From an uncultured Collinsella sp. (GTDB lineage Bacteria > Actinomycetota > Coriobacteriia > Coriobacteriales > Coriobacteriaceae), in assembly GCA_900551665.1 (NCBI GenBank), contig URWW01000008.1:1-51993 (forward strand): 51,993 bases of DNA, read 5' to 3'. Every line of letters begins with the position of its first letter. Position 1 is the first letter of the stretch. The translations under genes and the position numbers were made by a program. The notes beneath the pieces were generated by a model, which was not told the origin of the DNA, ran no database searches, and worked only from the letters and a program-made list of their open reading frames with translations. Shown one piece after another: positions 35,772 through 44,785 of the stretch.

Positions 35772-35775
35772 TCTT

Positions 35776-36234
35776 CTATCGCGATGAGCGGATGCGCCGT
35801 CGCTCGCGCTGCGACTCGATCATATGGCGTATCGCCATCACGGGGTGATGGAAGAGCATACGCGGACCCGCGTACCGCATCACCGTGCGGATGCGCTCGC
35901 GCATCTCGGGCCGGTAGCAGTGCACCGTGCAATTCGAGCAGAACGTCTTCTCCTCCATGAACGGGCAGCGCTCGCTGCGGGCGTGGGCATACGCCTCGAG
36001 CTCGGCGCATTCGGGACAAAGGTCCCGCCGCTCCCCGGAGCCCCGCTCCCGAAGGGCCGCCCCCTTCCGCACCTGCTGCATCTCGCCGCCCCGCTCCCGC
36101 GGCGGCGCCGAACGATGCGCGGAATGATTGCCCTTGCAGTACAAGGCGATCATCCGGCTTACGATTTCCTGCTCGCGCTCGCGCTTGCGCTTCAACGCAT
36201 CGGCCGTCACACGCGGTTCACTCTTCTCCATCAT
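35776..36234 (-). CDS. Nitrous oxide-stimulated promoter (NOSP) family protein
   Basis: A 152-residue protein with a basic N-terminal half and a conserved C-terminal half: CPECAELEAYAHARSERCPF near 73, KTFCSNCTVHCYRPEMRERI, and VMRYAGPRMLFHHPVMAI. These are the landmarks of the NOSP family. The cysteines (C-x2-C, Cys of CPF, FC-x2-C, HC) probably form a metal site. Its function is unknown. The ATG is 3 bases after the DUF2130 stop, whose final codons give GAGG as ribosome site, so translation is coupled to DUF2130. Confidence 0.83.
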   Translation of the reverse strand: MMEKSEPRVTADALKRKREREQEIVSRMIALYCKGNHSAHRSAPPRERGGEMQQVRKGAALRERGSGERRDLCPECAELEAYAHARSERCPFMEEKTFCSNCTVHCYRPEMRERIRTVMRYAGPRMLFHHPVMAIRHMIESQRERRRIRSSR

Positions 36235-36237
36235 CTG

Positions 36238-37920
36238 CTACACCTCGCAACTATCCGCAAGATCGGGCTCGGCGCCCGGTGCCTCCTCGACGGTGACGTT
36301 CTCGCGGGCAGCGCGCTCCGCCTCCTCGCGAGCCTCGTCGAACTTCGCCTTCATGGTTTTGTTACCCCAGGTAAGCTTGCGGATGCTGAGCCCCTGGGCC
36401 TTGTCGTTCGCCAGACGCAGGTTGTTCTCGCTCGAAATCAGGTTGTCCTTGACCTTCTGCAGGTGCTTGATGGTGGTGTCGATCTCGTCGATAGCCGTCT
36501 GGAACTTGCGGCTTGCCCGGTCGTAGTTGCGGTTGAAGCCCTCTTGGAATCCCAGCAGCTTTTCCTCAAACTCCGTAACATCGATGTTCTGCTGGCGTAC
36601 GAGCTCGAGCTCCTGCTTGTAGGCAAGCGCGTTCATGGCGGCGTTGCGCAGCAGCGTGATCATGGGAATGAAGAACTGCGGGCGAATCACGTACATCTTC
36701 TCGTAGCGATAGCTCACGTCCACGATGCCCGTGTTGTACAGCTCGCTCTCCGGCTCAAGCAGAGTGACCAGCACCGCGTACTCGCAGCCCTTCTTCTTGC
36801 GGTCCGAATCGAGCTTCTTGAAAAAGTCCTCGTTCTTGTGTTTGGTGGCCGTGGTGTCGTTCTCGTTCTTCATCTCGAACATGATCGAGACGATCTCGTT
36901 ACCGGCCTCATCGCACTCGCGGAAGATGAAGTCGCCCTTGGTGCCGTCGGAGGCGTCGTTGTCCTTCTCGAAGTAGGCATGCGGGAACGCCGTGGCGCGC
37001 AGCTGATTGAACTGGGTCTCGCAGTGCTGCTCGAGGGTCTCGCCCACCATCTTGGTGGAGAGGCGCGCCTTCATATCGCGCAGGCGCTCGATCTCCTCGT
37101 CCTTGTAGCGGATGAGGTCCTGAGCGCTCTTACGGGCCTGCTCGATCTCGAGCGCATGGGCGGTCTCGATCTGCTGCTTCTCGGCGGCGCGGACCTCCTG
37201 CTCATGGGAGAGCTCGAAGCGGGCGGCGTCCAAGTCGCGGGCGAGCTTGGCGCGCTCCTCCTCAAATGTTGTACGTGCCTCGGTCACCGCCTGCGTCACC
37301 GCAAGGTCGCGCTGAGTAGCGCCGGCATCCAACTGGGCCTTGAGCGAGGCGATCTGTGCATCGCGCGCGGCCAGCTGTTCGCGGAGCTCCTCCTTTTGGT
37401 CGGCGGCGTCCTGCTGGGCAACCATGCGCTCGCGCTGGGCGGCGACCCTCACCGCAGACTCGCGCTCCTCAACGGCGGACTCGAGCTTGGCGGAGAGCTC
37501 GGCGATGCGGGCATCCGCCTCGGCGCGGACGCGCATGAGCTCGGCCGTACGCTCGCTCTGCTCCTTTGCGAGCTGAGCGGCCCCGGCAGACTGGGCCTGC
37601 TGCAGGGCCGCGGCGCTGGCGGCACGGGCCTCCTGCAACTCTGACGCACTGCGAGCCTTGACCGCCTGCAGCTCGGCAGAGCTGCGGGAGAGTGCCTCCT
37701 GAAGCTCCGCCTTTTGGGCAGCTATCACGCGGTCGAGCTCAGCCTTGGCCTGAGAACGGGCAAGTTCAAGGGCCTGCTCGTGCTCGCGACGCAGCGAGGC
37801 CGCGCGCTCCTCCACCTCATGGGCAAACTGATCGTCGCGCACTTGGCGAACGATACCCTCGTAATCGCTCTCATCGAGATTGATGGCCGTCCCGCACTTG
37901 GGGCACGTAATCTGGTTCAT
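36238..37920 (-). CDS. DUF2130 coiled-coil protein
   Basis: A 560-residue protein from ATG 37920 (GAGGAG 6 nt upstream), shorter than the frame that opens at 37965. It starts with a zinc-ribbon-like CPKCG near residue 6 and a long Glu/Ala/Arg-rich coiled coil (about 30-290). The DUF2130 domain follows, with PHAYFEKDNDASDGTKGDFIFRE near 320 and IMFEMKNENDTT, which resemble a PD-(D/E)XK-type nuclease core (GDF...FEMKN). The end is again helical. No function has been shown. It is the first gene of an operon with the NOSP-family gene. Confidence 0.8.
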   Translation of the reverse strand: MNQITCPKCGTAINLDESDYEGIVRQVRDDQFAHEVEERAASLRREHEQALELARSQAKAELDRVIAAQKAELQEALSRSSAELQAVKARSASELQEARAASAAALQQAQSAGAAQLAKEQSERTAELMRVRAEADARIAELSAKLESAVEERESAVRVAAQRERMVAQQDAADQKEELREQLAARDAQIASLKAQLDAGATQRDLAVTQAVTEARTTFEEERAKLARDLDAARFELSHEQEVRAAEKQQIETAHALEIEQARKSAQDLIRYKDEEIERLRDMKARLSTKMVGETLEQHCETQFNQLRATAFPHAYFEKDNDASDGTKGDFIFRECDEAGNEIVSIMFEMKNENDTTATKHKNEDFFKKLDSDRKKKGCEYAVLVTLLEPESELYNTGIVDVSYRYEKMYVIRPQFFIPMITLLRNAAMNALAYKQELELVRQQNIDVTEFEEKLLGFQEGFNRNYDRASRKFQTAIDEIDTTIKHLQKVKDNLISSENNLRLANDKAQGLSIRKLTWGNKTMKAKFDEAREEAERAARENVTVEEAPGAEPDLADSCEV

Positions 37921-38095
37921 ATGCGCTCCTCGCTCCGCCGCAACGCCCGGATGTGCCCTACGCACACCGCTGCATATTCCTTACCGTCAGACTATACCCG
38001 CCCATGCGGACAAAAGGCCGTACGGGCCGTTCGAGACCGGCCCAGCGGGGTGCGGTGACCGCGACGAGTCAGGACGTCGAACGCGACTTCCGCAG

Positions 38096-38608
38096 CTACA
38101 GTCGCCTTTCGAATATGACCATGTCCTTAAGCTGAACTCCGGCCTCGACGATAGGATGATCGTAATTCTCGATGAAGAAGTTCGGCAGCACATGCGAACG
38201 CATGAAGCCACACGCCTCATAAAAGGGAACAGTCAGGGGGCTGTCGCCAGTACCGACCCGCAATATGTCGTGCTCGCGGGCCGCATGTTGAGCGGCGAAT
38301 TCCAGGAGAGCCCGGCCAATACCGCTGCGCTGATGCGCCGGATCAACGGCAAGGCTCTTGACCTCGGCGATGCGGAGCCCCCGTTCATCAACGCCCTCAT
38401 CCGTCACAATCATGCACCCGAGCGCGCGATCGGGCACAAGCGCGGAGCCTGCCTTGGTGAGGGTCCCATCCTCCGCATACGCCGCGAACATCTCGCCTCG
38501 GTGGAGGTAAAGCTCGACCATGTCCCACTGCTCGTCGGCGAGCAGCAGCAAGTCGCGATATCGCTCGCGATCGCGGTGGACCGGCTCGATGCGCATTGCT
38601 GGCGTCAC
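38096..38608 (-). CDS. GNAT family N-acetyltransferase
   Basis: A 170-residue acetyltransferase. GTG 38608 has GGAGGAG just upstream; an ATG at 38638 lies near a TAAAAT -10-like sequence and is less likely. The acetyl-CoA site is VKSLAVDPAHQRSGIGRALL near 80-100, followed by RVGTGDSPLTVPFYEACGF. Such enzymes acetylate small molecules or protein N-termini, and the substrate cannot be predicted. The HIRAN gene lies 38 bases upstream on the same strand. Confidence 0.82.
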   Translation of the reverse strand: MTPAMRIEPVHRDRERYRDLLLLADEQWDMVELYLHRGEMFAAYAEDGTLTKAGSALVPDRALGCMIVTDEGVDERGLRIAEVKSLAVDPAHQRSGIGRALLEFAAQHAAREHDILRVGTGDSPLTVPFYEACGFMRSHVLPNFFIENYDHPIVEAGVQLKDMVIFERRL

Positions 38609-38646
38609 GCGCTCCTCCAAAGGGCTCGAATGGACCATGCGTCATT

Positions 38647-38973
38647 TTATCGCGCATCGCGCACGAACACGGCGGCTCGGACCTGATGCCAGGGACTGCG
38701 CTCGGGTGCGACCTGGAGCACGCGGCACTCGAAGGCAGCGCCATGCCCGTAAAAGAACAGGGTCGAAAGCGGGCCCACCGAGTCTGCGGGAACGTAGCCG
38801 AGCATGGTGCCACGGAATTTGACCGCGATGGCCTCCGCGTCATAGGGGTTGTCGCGCTCGGGCACGAGCCCCAGAGTGTCACCGGCCTTGAGATCGCCCA
38901 GAACCAGCGCACCATCGTGGTGCTGGAACCCGGCGATATGGAACGAGAACAGATTGCGAGACGGCTCGTACAT
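38647..38973 (-). CDS. HIRAN-domain protein
   Basis: A 108-residue single-domain protein from ATG 38973 (GGGAG 7 nt upstream). HIAGFQHHDG, LKAGDTLGLVPERDNPYDAEAIAVKF and MLGYVPAD match the HIRAN domain, which in larger repair proteins such as HLTF recognises DNA 3' ends at stalled forks. A stand-alone copy may bind DNA at damage or be a small regulator; this is inference. Confidence 0.82.
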   Translation of the reverse strand: MYEPSRNLFSFHIAGFQHHDGALVLGDLKAGDTLGLVPERDNPYDAEAIAVKFRGTMLGYVPADSVGPLSTLFFYGHGAAFECRVLQVAPERSPWHQVRAAVFVRDAR

Positions 38974-39231
38974 GATGGGACTCCCTTCAAGCCCTGCGCC
39001 GCGCCTTGCGAGCGCGGCCGTTTTCATGGCTTAAAGGTACGACCCCGTGCGGACAGAAACTGAATTGGCGTGCTGGCACCACGTCCGTCCCTTAAGCGAA
39101 CGGAAATCAGCGCCGTTCGATGACCTGGATTTAAAACAGAGGCTGCCTGCACTGTTCTACTTCCCAGATCTTGATCTAGTCACTTAAACGTGATCTAGTA
39201 AAGGAGGCAATAGTATCTGGGAGGTTGCATT

Positions 39232-41283
39232 ATGGATTTCGACAGAAGCGAATACATTGCAGACTTGCTTTCCAAATTGGATGCGATTAAGGAAGAGTGT
39301 TCGAGCCTGACCTTGGACACCACCGATGAAGTGGCGTTTTCATACCTAATCGCAGATATGTTTGAGACACTCGATGAGGGCCAGTTCGTTTATACAGATG
39401 GTCCAAATGATCTCGGGATCGATTTTTACACTCATTCTGATGGGTCATTCAACATTTATCAATGCAAATCCATCGATCATGCGTCTAATCCTGAAGGCAA
39501 AACATTTGGCTCGGATCCAGTAAATCAACTAGAGGAAGCCATCGAATACCTCCTTCATGAGGAACGAACCGCCTCGTACGAAATTAAGCAATTGAAAGGC
39601 ATCTATCGCCTTGATCCAGACCAGAATCATTTGACCGCAACGTTGGCCATCGATGGGCGCCTCAGCCCCAGCGCCGCAGAACGGCTAGAGGGTCTCAAGC
39701 GAAAATATCAGGCATCCAACATCGATATCCGTCTCATTGATGAAGGCCGGCTTTTTGAAAAGTGGCATGCTTTCGAGAATTTGAAAAAACCGAGCGATGT
39801 TAAGCTCAAGCTCAACATCTGCAAAGATGGGCTGATGAAAATGCACGGATGGCTCTGTGCTGTTGTTAAAATTGACGGACTAATCGCCGGAATGAAACAG
39901 TATCAAAATGGGCTATTCGACCTCAATGTTCGTGCCAAGCTAAGCAATTCCAAGGTTAACGTTTCTATCAAGCGAAGCTTGGAGACAGATAAGGGCAAGA
40001 AACATTTTGTCCATCTTAATAATGGACTTGTAATCTCCTGTAATAACTACAGGCTGTCTAGCGATGAATCCACCCTAACAATCAATGGGGCGCAGGTCAT
40101 CAATGGCTGCCAGACCTTAAGCACAATATGGGACTATTATTTCGATGCAAACCAAGACGAGAAGGTCTCTCTGATAAACAACCTTCAACTTTTCATTAAA
40201 GTGATCAACGGAAAATCCATTTCTAGGGACAGGCTGCTCGACGAGATAATTGTTGCATCCAACAATCAAAATCCAATGAATGAACGCAACCTCAAGTCAA
40301 ATTCCCCAGAGCAAGTTCAGCTTCAGGCGTCTTTCTATCGTTCCTCGGTAAAACAAGGCCTTCGCTACTACTACATTAGAAAAGATGGAGAATTTGACGC
40401 CTACCTCGAAAGTGACTCGCGATCCCCAAAGAAGAGGGAATTTGAGATTCCTGGATCAACCCGTAGAAAAGCCAACAGATATCGTCACCTTGACAATGAG
40501 GACCTCGCAAAAATATGGTGGTCCTGGATTGGAAATGGCTCTCCCGTCAACGCCGGGTCCCTCAAGTATTTCTCGGATAACATCTATTCGAAAATCTTCG
40601 AGAGCCGCCCAATGGACTTCCACTGGGAACAGGAGGCTCGCCCAGATTTCGAATTCAGCTCTAAGGAGTTCGCCGCCACAAGCCCAAGCAGCTATCAGCT
40701 ACTTCTTGCTTTTGCAGTCAGCAAATACATTGAAGCCCATGTAAAGCGCATCGGAAGCCGCCAACTCAAAACTGACGCCATCAATCGACTCGTTTCCAAT
40801 GGGAAACTTAGTATGACTGCAAGCCCTAATGAGATTAGCGCCGCCTTGGCGCAAGATGACGAATACCAACAAGCGTCATGGCTCAATCAAATGACATACG
40901 TTCTAACCGAAGTTGCCGCGTTCGTCCTCATCAACAAGTATGGTCCCCTTACTCCGGAAACATCAAAACGAATCCTAGATATCCCTGATGTCTATTTCTG
41001 GCTTGAACACGGAGCTGATAAGAAGCTTATTAGCCATCATCAAATGGAAGACGGACTTCTGAACTCTCTGTACACGTTCCTTAAAGACTCGGCCTTTTCC
41101 GCATTCGCGGCAGAATGGAATGCAATTCTAACCAATACGCGTCCCAAGATGTATTTAGGATCAAAACGCTTCATTAAGCGCTATAAGGCAACGTGCCTGG
41201 AAAACGATAGACGAATGGCGGATCTCTCGAAGAGAGATGGAATACCTCGATCAACAATCCAATCGCTTCCGCTGCTTCCCTAG
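39232..41283 (+). CDS. AIPR-family abortive-infection protein
   Basis: A 683-residue protein of the AIPR (abortive infection phage resistance) family. Its N-terminal part holds a PD-(D/E)XK-like core: NDLGIDFYTHSDGSFNIYQC with the following Lys-Ser (about 58-79). The AIPR domain has FVHLNNGLVISCNNY (about 260), INGAQVINGCQTLST (about 285), and ASNNQNPMNERNLKSN (about 340). These proteins are often found with restriction-modification genes. Codon use and base composition are much AT-richer than the flanks, so the gene was acquired by transfer. GGAGG lies 8 nt before ATG. Its stop CTAG (41280-41283) is shared with the frame-corrected end of the convergent restriction-modification gene. Confidence 0.85.
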   Translation: MDFDRSEYIADLLSKLDAIKEECSSLTLDTTDEVAFSYLIADMFETLDEGQFVYTDGPNDLGIDFYTHSDGSFNIYQCKSIDHASNPEGKTFGSDPVNQLEEAIEYLLHEERTASYEIKQLKGIYRLDPDQNHLTATLAIDGRLSPSAAERLEGLKRKYQASNIDIRLIDEGRLFEKWHAFENLKKPSDVKLKLNICKDGLMKMHGWLCAVVKIDGLIAGMKQYQNGLFDLNVRAKLSNSKVNVSIKRSLETDKGKKHFVHLNNGLVISCNNYRLSSDESTLTINGAQVINGCQTLSTIWDYYFDANQDEKVSLINNLQLFIKVINGKSISRDRLLDEIIVASNNQNPMNERNLKSNSPEQVQLQASFYRSSVKQGLRYYYIRKDGEFDAYLESDSRSPKKREFEIPGSTRRKANRYRHLDNEDLAKIWWSWIGNGSPVNAGSLKYFSDNIYSKIFESRPMDFHWEQEARPDFEFSSKEFAATSPSSYQLLLAFAVSKYIEAHVKRIGSRQLKTDAINRLVSNGKLSMTASPNEISAALAQDDEYQQASWLNQMTYVLTEVAAFVLINKYGPLTPETSKRILDIPDVYFWLEHGADKKLISHHQMEDGLLNSLYTFLKDSAFSAFAAEWNAILTNTRPKMYLGSKRFIKRYKATCLENDRRMADLSKRDGIPRSTIQSLPLLP

Positions 41284-43954
41284 ATTGCCCTTTTTGCAAT
41301 CGCTTTGCCAATCGCATGGGGAATGCCCACGATAAGCGCATTCCCCATGCAGAATGCTCGGTTTATGTCCGTCATGCCGGTATCGGTCCAGCCCTTCGGG
41401 AAGCCCTGCAGCTGATCGAGTTCATCTGGCACCAACCGACGGTACCTTCCGCCTGAAACCTCAACAATATGTTTGCTGCGAGAAGCCGACCCCCCCCCTC
41501 ACTGGTAAGGATGGTTCGGGCAGGTGCGTCCACGGGGTCGGGAAATGCCATGGCACCTTCAGAATATCGATACGTAAAGCCTGTCTTTTTATTGACACGC
41601 GGCTCGCTCTTCCCACCCTTGAAATAGCGCCATTTGGCAAGCTTCGCCTCGTCGACGAAAAATTCTTCCGGCACCTCAGAATCGGAAACGAGAACGTCAC
41701 CGAGCGTCTTGCTCGGCCCTTCATACGCTGCCTCGACTTTTGCGGTCATGACTGTACAGCCCTGCATGACTCCCGCATTTTGAAACGGGGATACCTTAAG
41801 TCCCGCACCGAAGCGCTCCGTGTTTTCAAAAGGGTCATCATAAATCGAAAACGTCGCTTCTGCCGAAGTGCCACGCGCCGGAAGCGCATCCGCCATAACA
41901 CCCGCGCGGAGTCGTTCCTTCAGATCCCAAGCGTCTTCCGTCCGCTCTGCGTAGATATACACTCTGCGGCGCTTCTGCGGGAACCCGTAATCCGCTCCAT
42001 TCACCACACGCCATTCCGCGGAATATCCAAGCGAAGCCAAGCAAGACAGAATAATTGCGAAGTCGCGACCGCGTTGCGACGCGGGACTCTTGAGCAGGCG
42101 ATCAACATTTTCGAACAGACAGTACTTGGGCTGCTTCAAACGCAGGAACCGATAGATGTCCCACCATAGAACACCCTTCTTGCCCTCAATACCGCTGGCC
42201 TGTGACAGAGGTTTGGCCACGGAGTAGTCTTGGCAGGGGAATCCGCCGACAACCATATCCACATCGGGAATATCGATCTCTCCCGCTTCATAAGCGTCCA
42301 AGACCGCATGTATGTCTTCGTTGACCACGGAACCATAGCCGAATCGCTCTTCATAACAACGTGCGGCAAACTGCTTGGCTGGAGAGCCTTGGGGCTCCCA
42401 CTGATTTGCCCAAACCGTCACGAACGGCCCCGCAGCGGGCATTTCGAACTCCGGGTGATCCTCATTGCTATAGCCCTCAAGACCCAGGCGAAAACCGCCA
42501 ACCCCCGCGAACAATTCCGCAACTCGAATCACGTTTCCAGTCATTCCGCTGTGTCCTAGTCTCTCTTCAAGCGCCTCATCAGTCGGAGCGCGCAAATCCC
42601 GCTTTACTCTATCGATCTCGGATCCGATATAGCGCGCGTTCAGCCAAAAGCACTTTTTCGTCTCGAACGATCCATAAGGTGTCGGGAGCACATCTGCTTT
42701 GTTTCTGCCATGTGGCCTCACATGGCAGCACCGATTTTCCGTTGACTTGACCGACTGGTCCGCATGACCGGATCTCACCCGCCGCTGCATTTCCTCATAG
42801 CAGCGGCGCGCTTCCAGCAGATCGGTATCGGGCATCTGCCAAAAGAGCACTTCAGCCAATCTGAACGTACCCCTATCAGCTGTGTCCTCCCGATACACAA
42901 CGAAGAGATACTTCTGAGCCAAGTAACGTCTAAAGTCACTCGAATTAAATTCACATGTCGCAAGTTTGCAGTAATCGAACGTCGGAAATGAAATCGACTC
43001 CTTGGGCATGCCATTGCACTTGATTCTCATCGTCTTTGGCTTCACGCCCGCTTTCTCAAACTCCGCGATGCGAGAATCCCCATCGACGCCCAAGATGTGC
43101 TTCGTTATGAGCGCACATAGGTTCTTAGGCTTTCTATTTCCCTGCCACCCATATCCGCACACGCTCGCAAGCTCATTTTCCGATAGGCCCATGTATGGCT
43201 CAAACCTACGCTTCACCAACGCAAGCAAATCGAGCCCCGCGCTTCCACTGTCTCTGCGGATTGCCTGCGCTTCAAGCATGCCATTGAGTGCGACGGTCAT
43301 GTACGAAGGCTTTATTGCCCAAGCCCTCGGCTTAGCGGGAACATCAGAGTACGGCTGCTCCGTTCGCTTCGCGGCATTCGCCGCTTTGGTCGCCGCCTCC
43401 AGATACAAGGTATCCGAACCGGACAGCTCGTGAGCCCTGCCTCGGCGAATCTTTCGCACGACGACGCCCCAATCCCTTTTGAACGTCGGGATATCTTCAT
43501 CCGGAATCCCCCAGAGCTCCACAAGCCTGACGAGATAATCAACGGGATTGAGGTCCTTGTCATATTGGTACGCAATGAGCAAGATCTGATGCAGCTTCTT
43601 CTGAAGTGAGCTCGTCTCCCAGGTCTCATCAACAACGCTCATATAGTTGATCATACTGATTACCAAACGCTCTTTAGCCGAAAACCTCCCATCTTTCAAT
43701 TGTTTAAGGGGAGTCGTTTTTAACTCGGTTCCAACTTCGCCAAAATCTGCATTAGGATCGCTATTGATCTCGTAGTGAAAGTAATACTTTTCAACCGCAT
43801 TGCCGAACGACCCCCTTCTTTTATGCGGATCCTCGACTCGCTCCAGTCCCGGGCATTCCTCTCTGAGCGTATGACCTTCAAGACGTTTGGCGTACGCAAG
43901 AATTGACTCAATTGAAGAGCTGTCGTATTCCAGAGCTGCGTCCACGATTCCCAC
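41280..43954 (-). CDS. Fused Sau3AI/MutH-type restriction endonuclease and C5-cytosine methyltransferase, frameshifted in a G9 tract
   Basis: The annotated frame runs 43954-41372 (860 residues). The N-terminal domain has DFGEVGTELKTTPL (about 70-83) and SAKERLVISMINY, matching the Sau3AI/MutH endonucleases. The C-terminal domain is a cytosine methyltransferase: FAGVGGF (about 480), GGFPCQDYS with catalytic Cys (about 575), ENVDR (about 615), QKRRRVY (about 660) and motif IX RTILTSEGG (about 815). Right after motif IX the DNA has nine G residues (41490-41498) and the frame is lost. The other frame continues with SASRSKHIVEV, YRRLVPDELDQLQGFP and motif X CMGNALIVGIPHAIG, ending at 41280. A G7 or G10 tract would give about 890 residues. 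GTG 43954 has no ribosome site; GTG 43945 has AAGGTGGG and may be the real start. The predicted target is GATC. Confidence 0.83.
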
Positions 43955-43960
43955 CTTATA

Positions 43961-44012
43961 AGGAACGTCTGTTCGATCGCTGTATTGTACCGATCGAACA
44001 GACGTTCCTCAA
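43961..44012 (-). promoter_or_regulatory. Promoter and palindromic operator of the restriction-modification gene
   Basis: The minus strand has TTGAGG (44012-44007), a 17-base spacer and TACAAT (43989-43984). A perfect 19-bp inverted repeat (43961-43979 and 43991-44009) brackets the -10. Each arm holds a GAAC-N4-GTTC box (43962-43975 and 43995-44008) that fits the Gram-positive LexA consensus, and each arm ends in CGATCG, a GATC site. Confidence 0.75.
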
Positions 44013-44117
44013 AGCAGGTGCAGTCGCACTGACGGAAGCCAGTGCTCGCCCGCATTCACTTCGCATCGCTTATACAATATTGATTAACGCAATTCCCACG
44101 CAAAAGGAGCCCTCGCC

Positions 44118-44648
44118 ATGTCCAACTCCTACCTCATCGTCGTTGACATGCAAAATGACTTCATCGACGGCGCCCTGGGCACGCCCGAGGCGCAGGCCAT
44201 CGTCGAGGCAGTCGCCCAACGCGCCAGCAGCTTCGACGGCACGGTCGTTTTCACCAAAGACACCCACGGCAGCGACTACGCAACCACGCAAGAAGGCCGC
44301 AACCTGCCCATTCCCCACTGCATCGCCGGCACGACCGGCTGGGAACTCGCGCCCGCCCTCGAAACGGTTCGCGCCCGCCGCAGTGCTCCCGTGTTCGAAA
44401 AGCCCTCGTTCGGCTCGCTCGACCTCGCCCACTGGCTTGTCGCGCAAAACAACGCCGCGCCCATCGACTCCATTGAACTCTGCGGCCTATGCACCGACAT
44501 CTGCGTGGTCAGCAACGCCCTCACCATCAAGGCGCATCTGCCCGAGGTCCCGCTCGCGGTGAATCCCGCCCTGTGCGCCGGCGTCGCGCCCGCCGTTCAC
44601 GACGCCGCGATCGCCACCATGGCCAGTTGCCAGGTGCAAATCCTGTAA
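44118..44648 (+). CDS. Isochorismatase-like cysteine hydrolase (nicotinamidase type)
   Basis: A 176-residue hydrolase. VVDMQNDFIDGAL near 8-20 gives the catalytic Asp, FTKDTHGSDY a metal-binding histidine region, FEKPSFGS the Lys, and LCGLCTDICVVSNAL near 120-134 the nucleophilic Cys. The DMQNDF/D-x-H/C-x3-C pattern fits nicotinamidases and related amidases; nicotinamide to nicotinate for NAD recycling is the best guess. AAAGGAG lies 9 nt before ATG, and TATACAAT (44070-44077) is a likely -10. It is GC-rich like the host and sits inside the AT-richer defence island, so the island is not one uniform insertion. Confidence 0.83.
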   Translation: MSNSYLIVVDMQNDFIDGALGTPEAQAIVEAVAQRASSFDGTVVFTKDTHGSDYATTQEGRNLPIPHCIAGTTGWELAPALETVRARRSAPVFEKPSFGSLDLAHWLVAQNNAAPIDSIELCGLCTDICVVSNALTIKAHLPEVPLAVNPALCAGVAPAVHDAAIATMASCQVQIL

Positions 44649-44785
44649 CCGGGCTCGGGCCTCGTCTTGCGGCGGCCTTTCGCCCCGATGACCCGCCGGA
44701 GACAGGCCCCATGCCCGCGCACGGATCTCACCCCGCGCCGCCTCTCTCGACCTCGCGATTGGCGGCGTTCTTGTATTTTGGCCAA

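Noticed and set aside
35776..37644. Large plus-strand open frame opposite the NOSP-family and DUF2130 genes
   Set aside because: Leucine-rich antisense shadow of a coiled-coil gene; the minus strand has the conserved domains and coupled ribosome sites.
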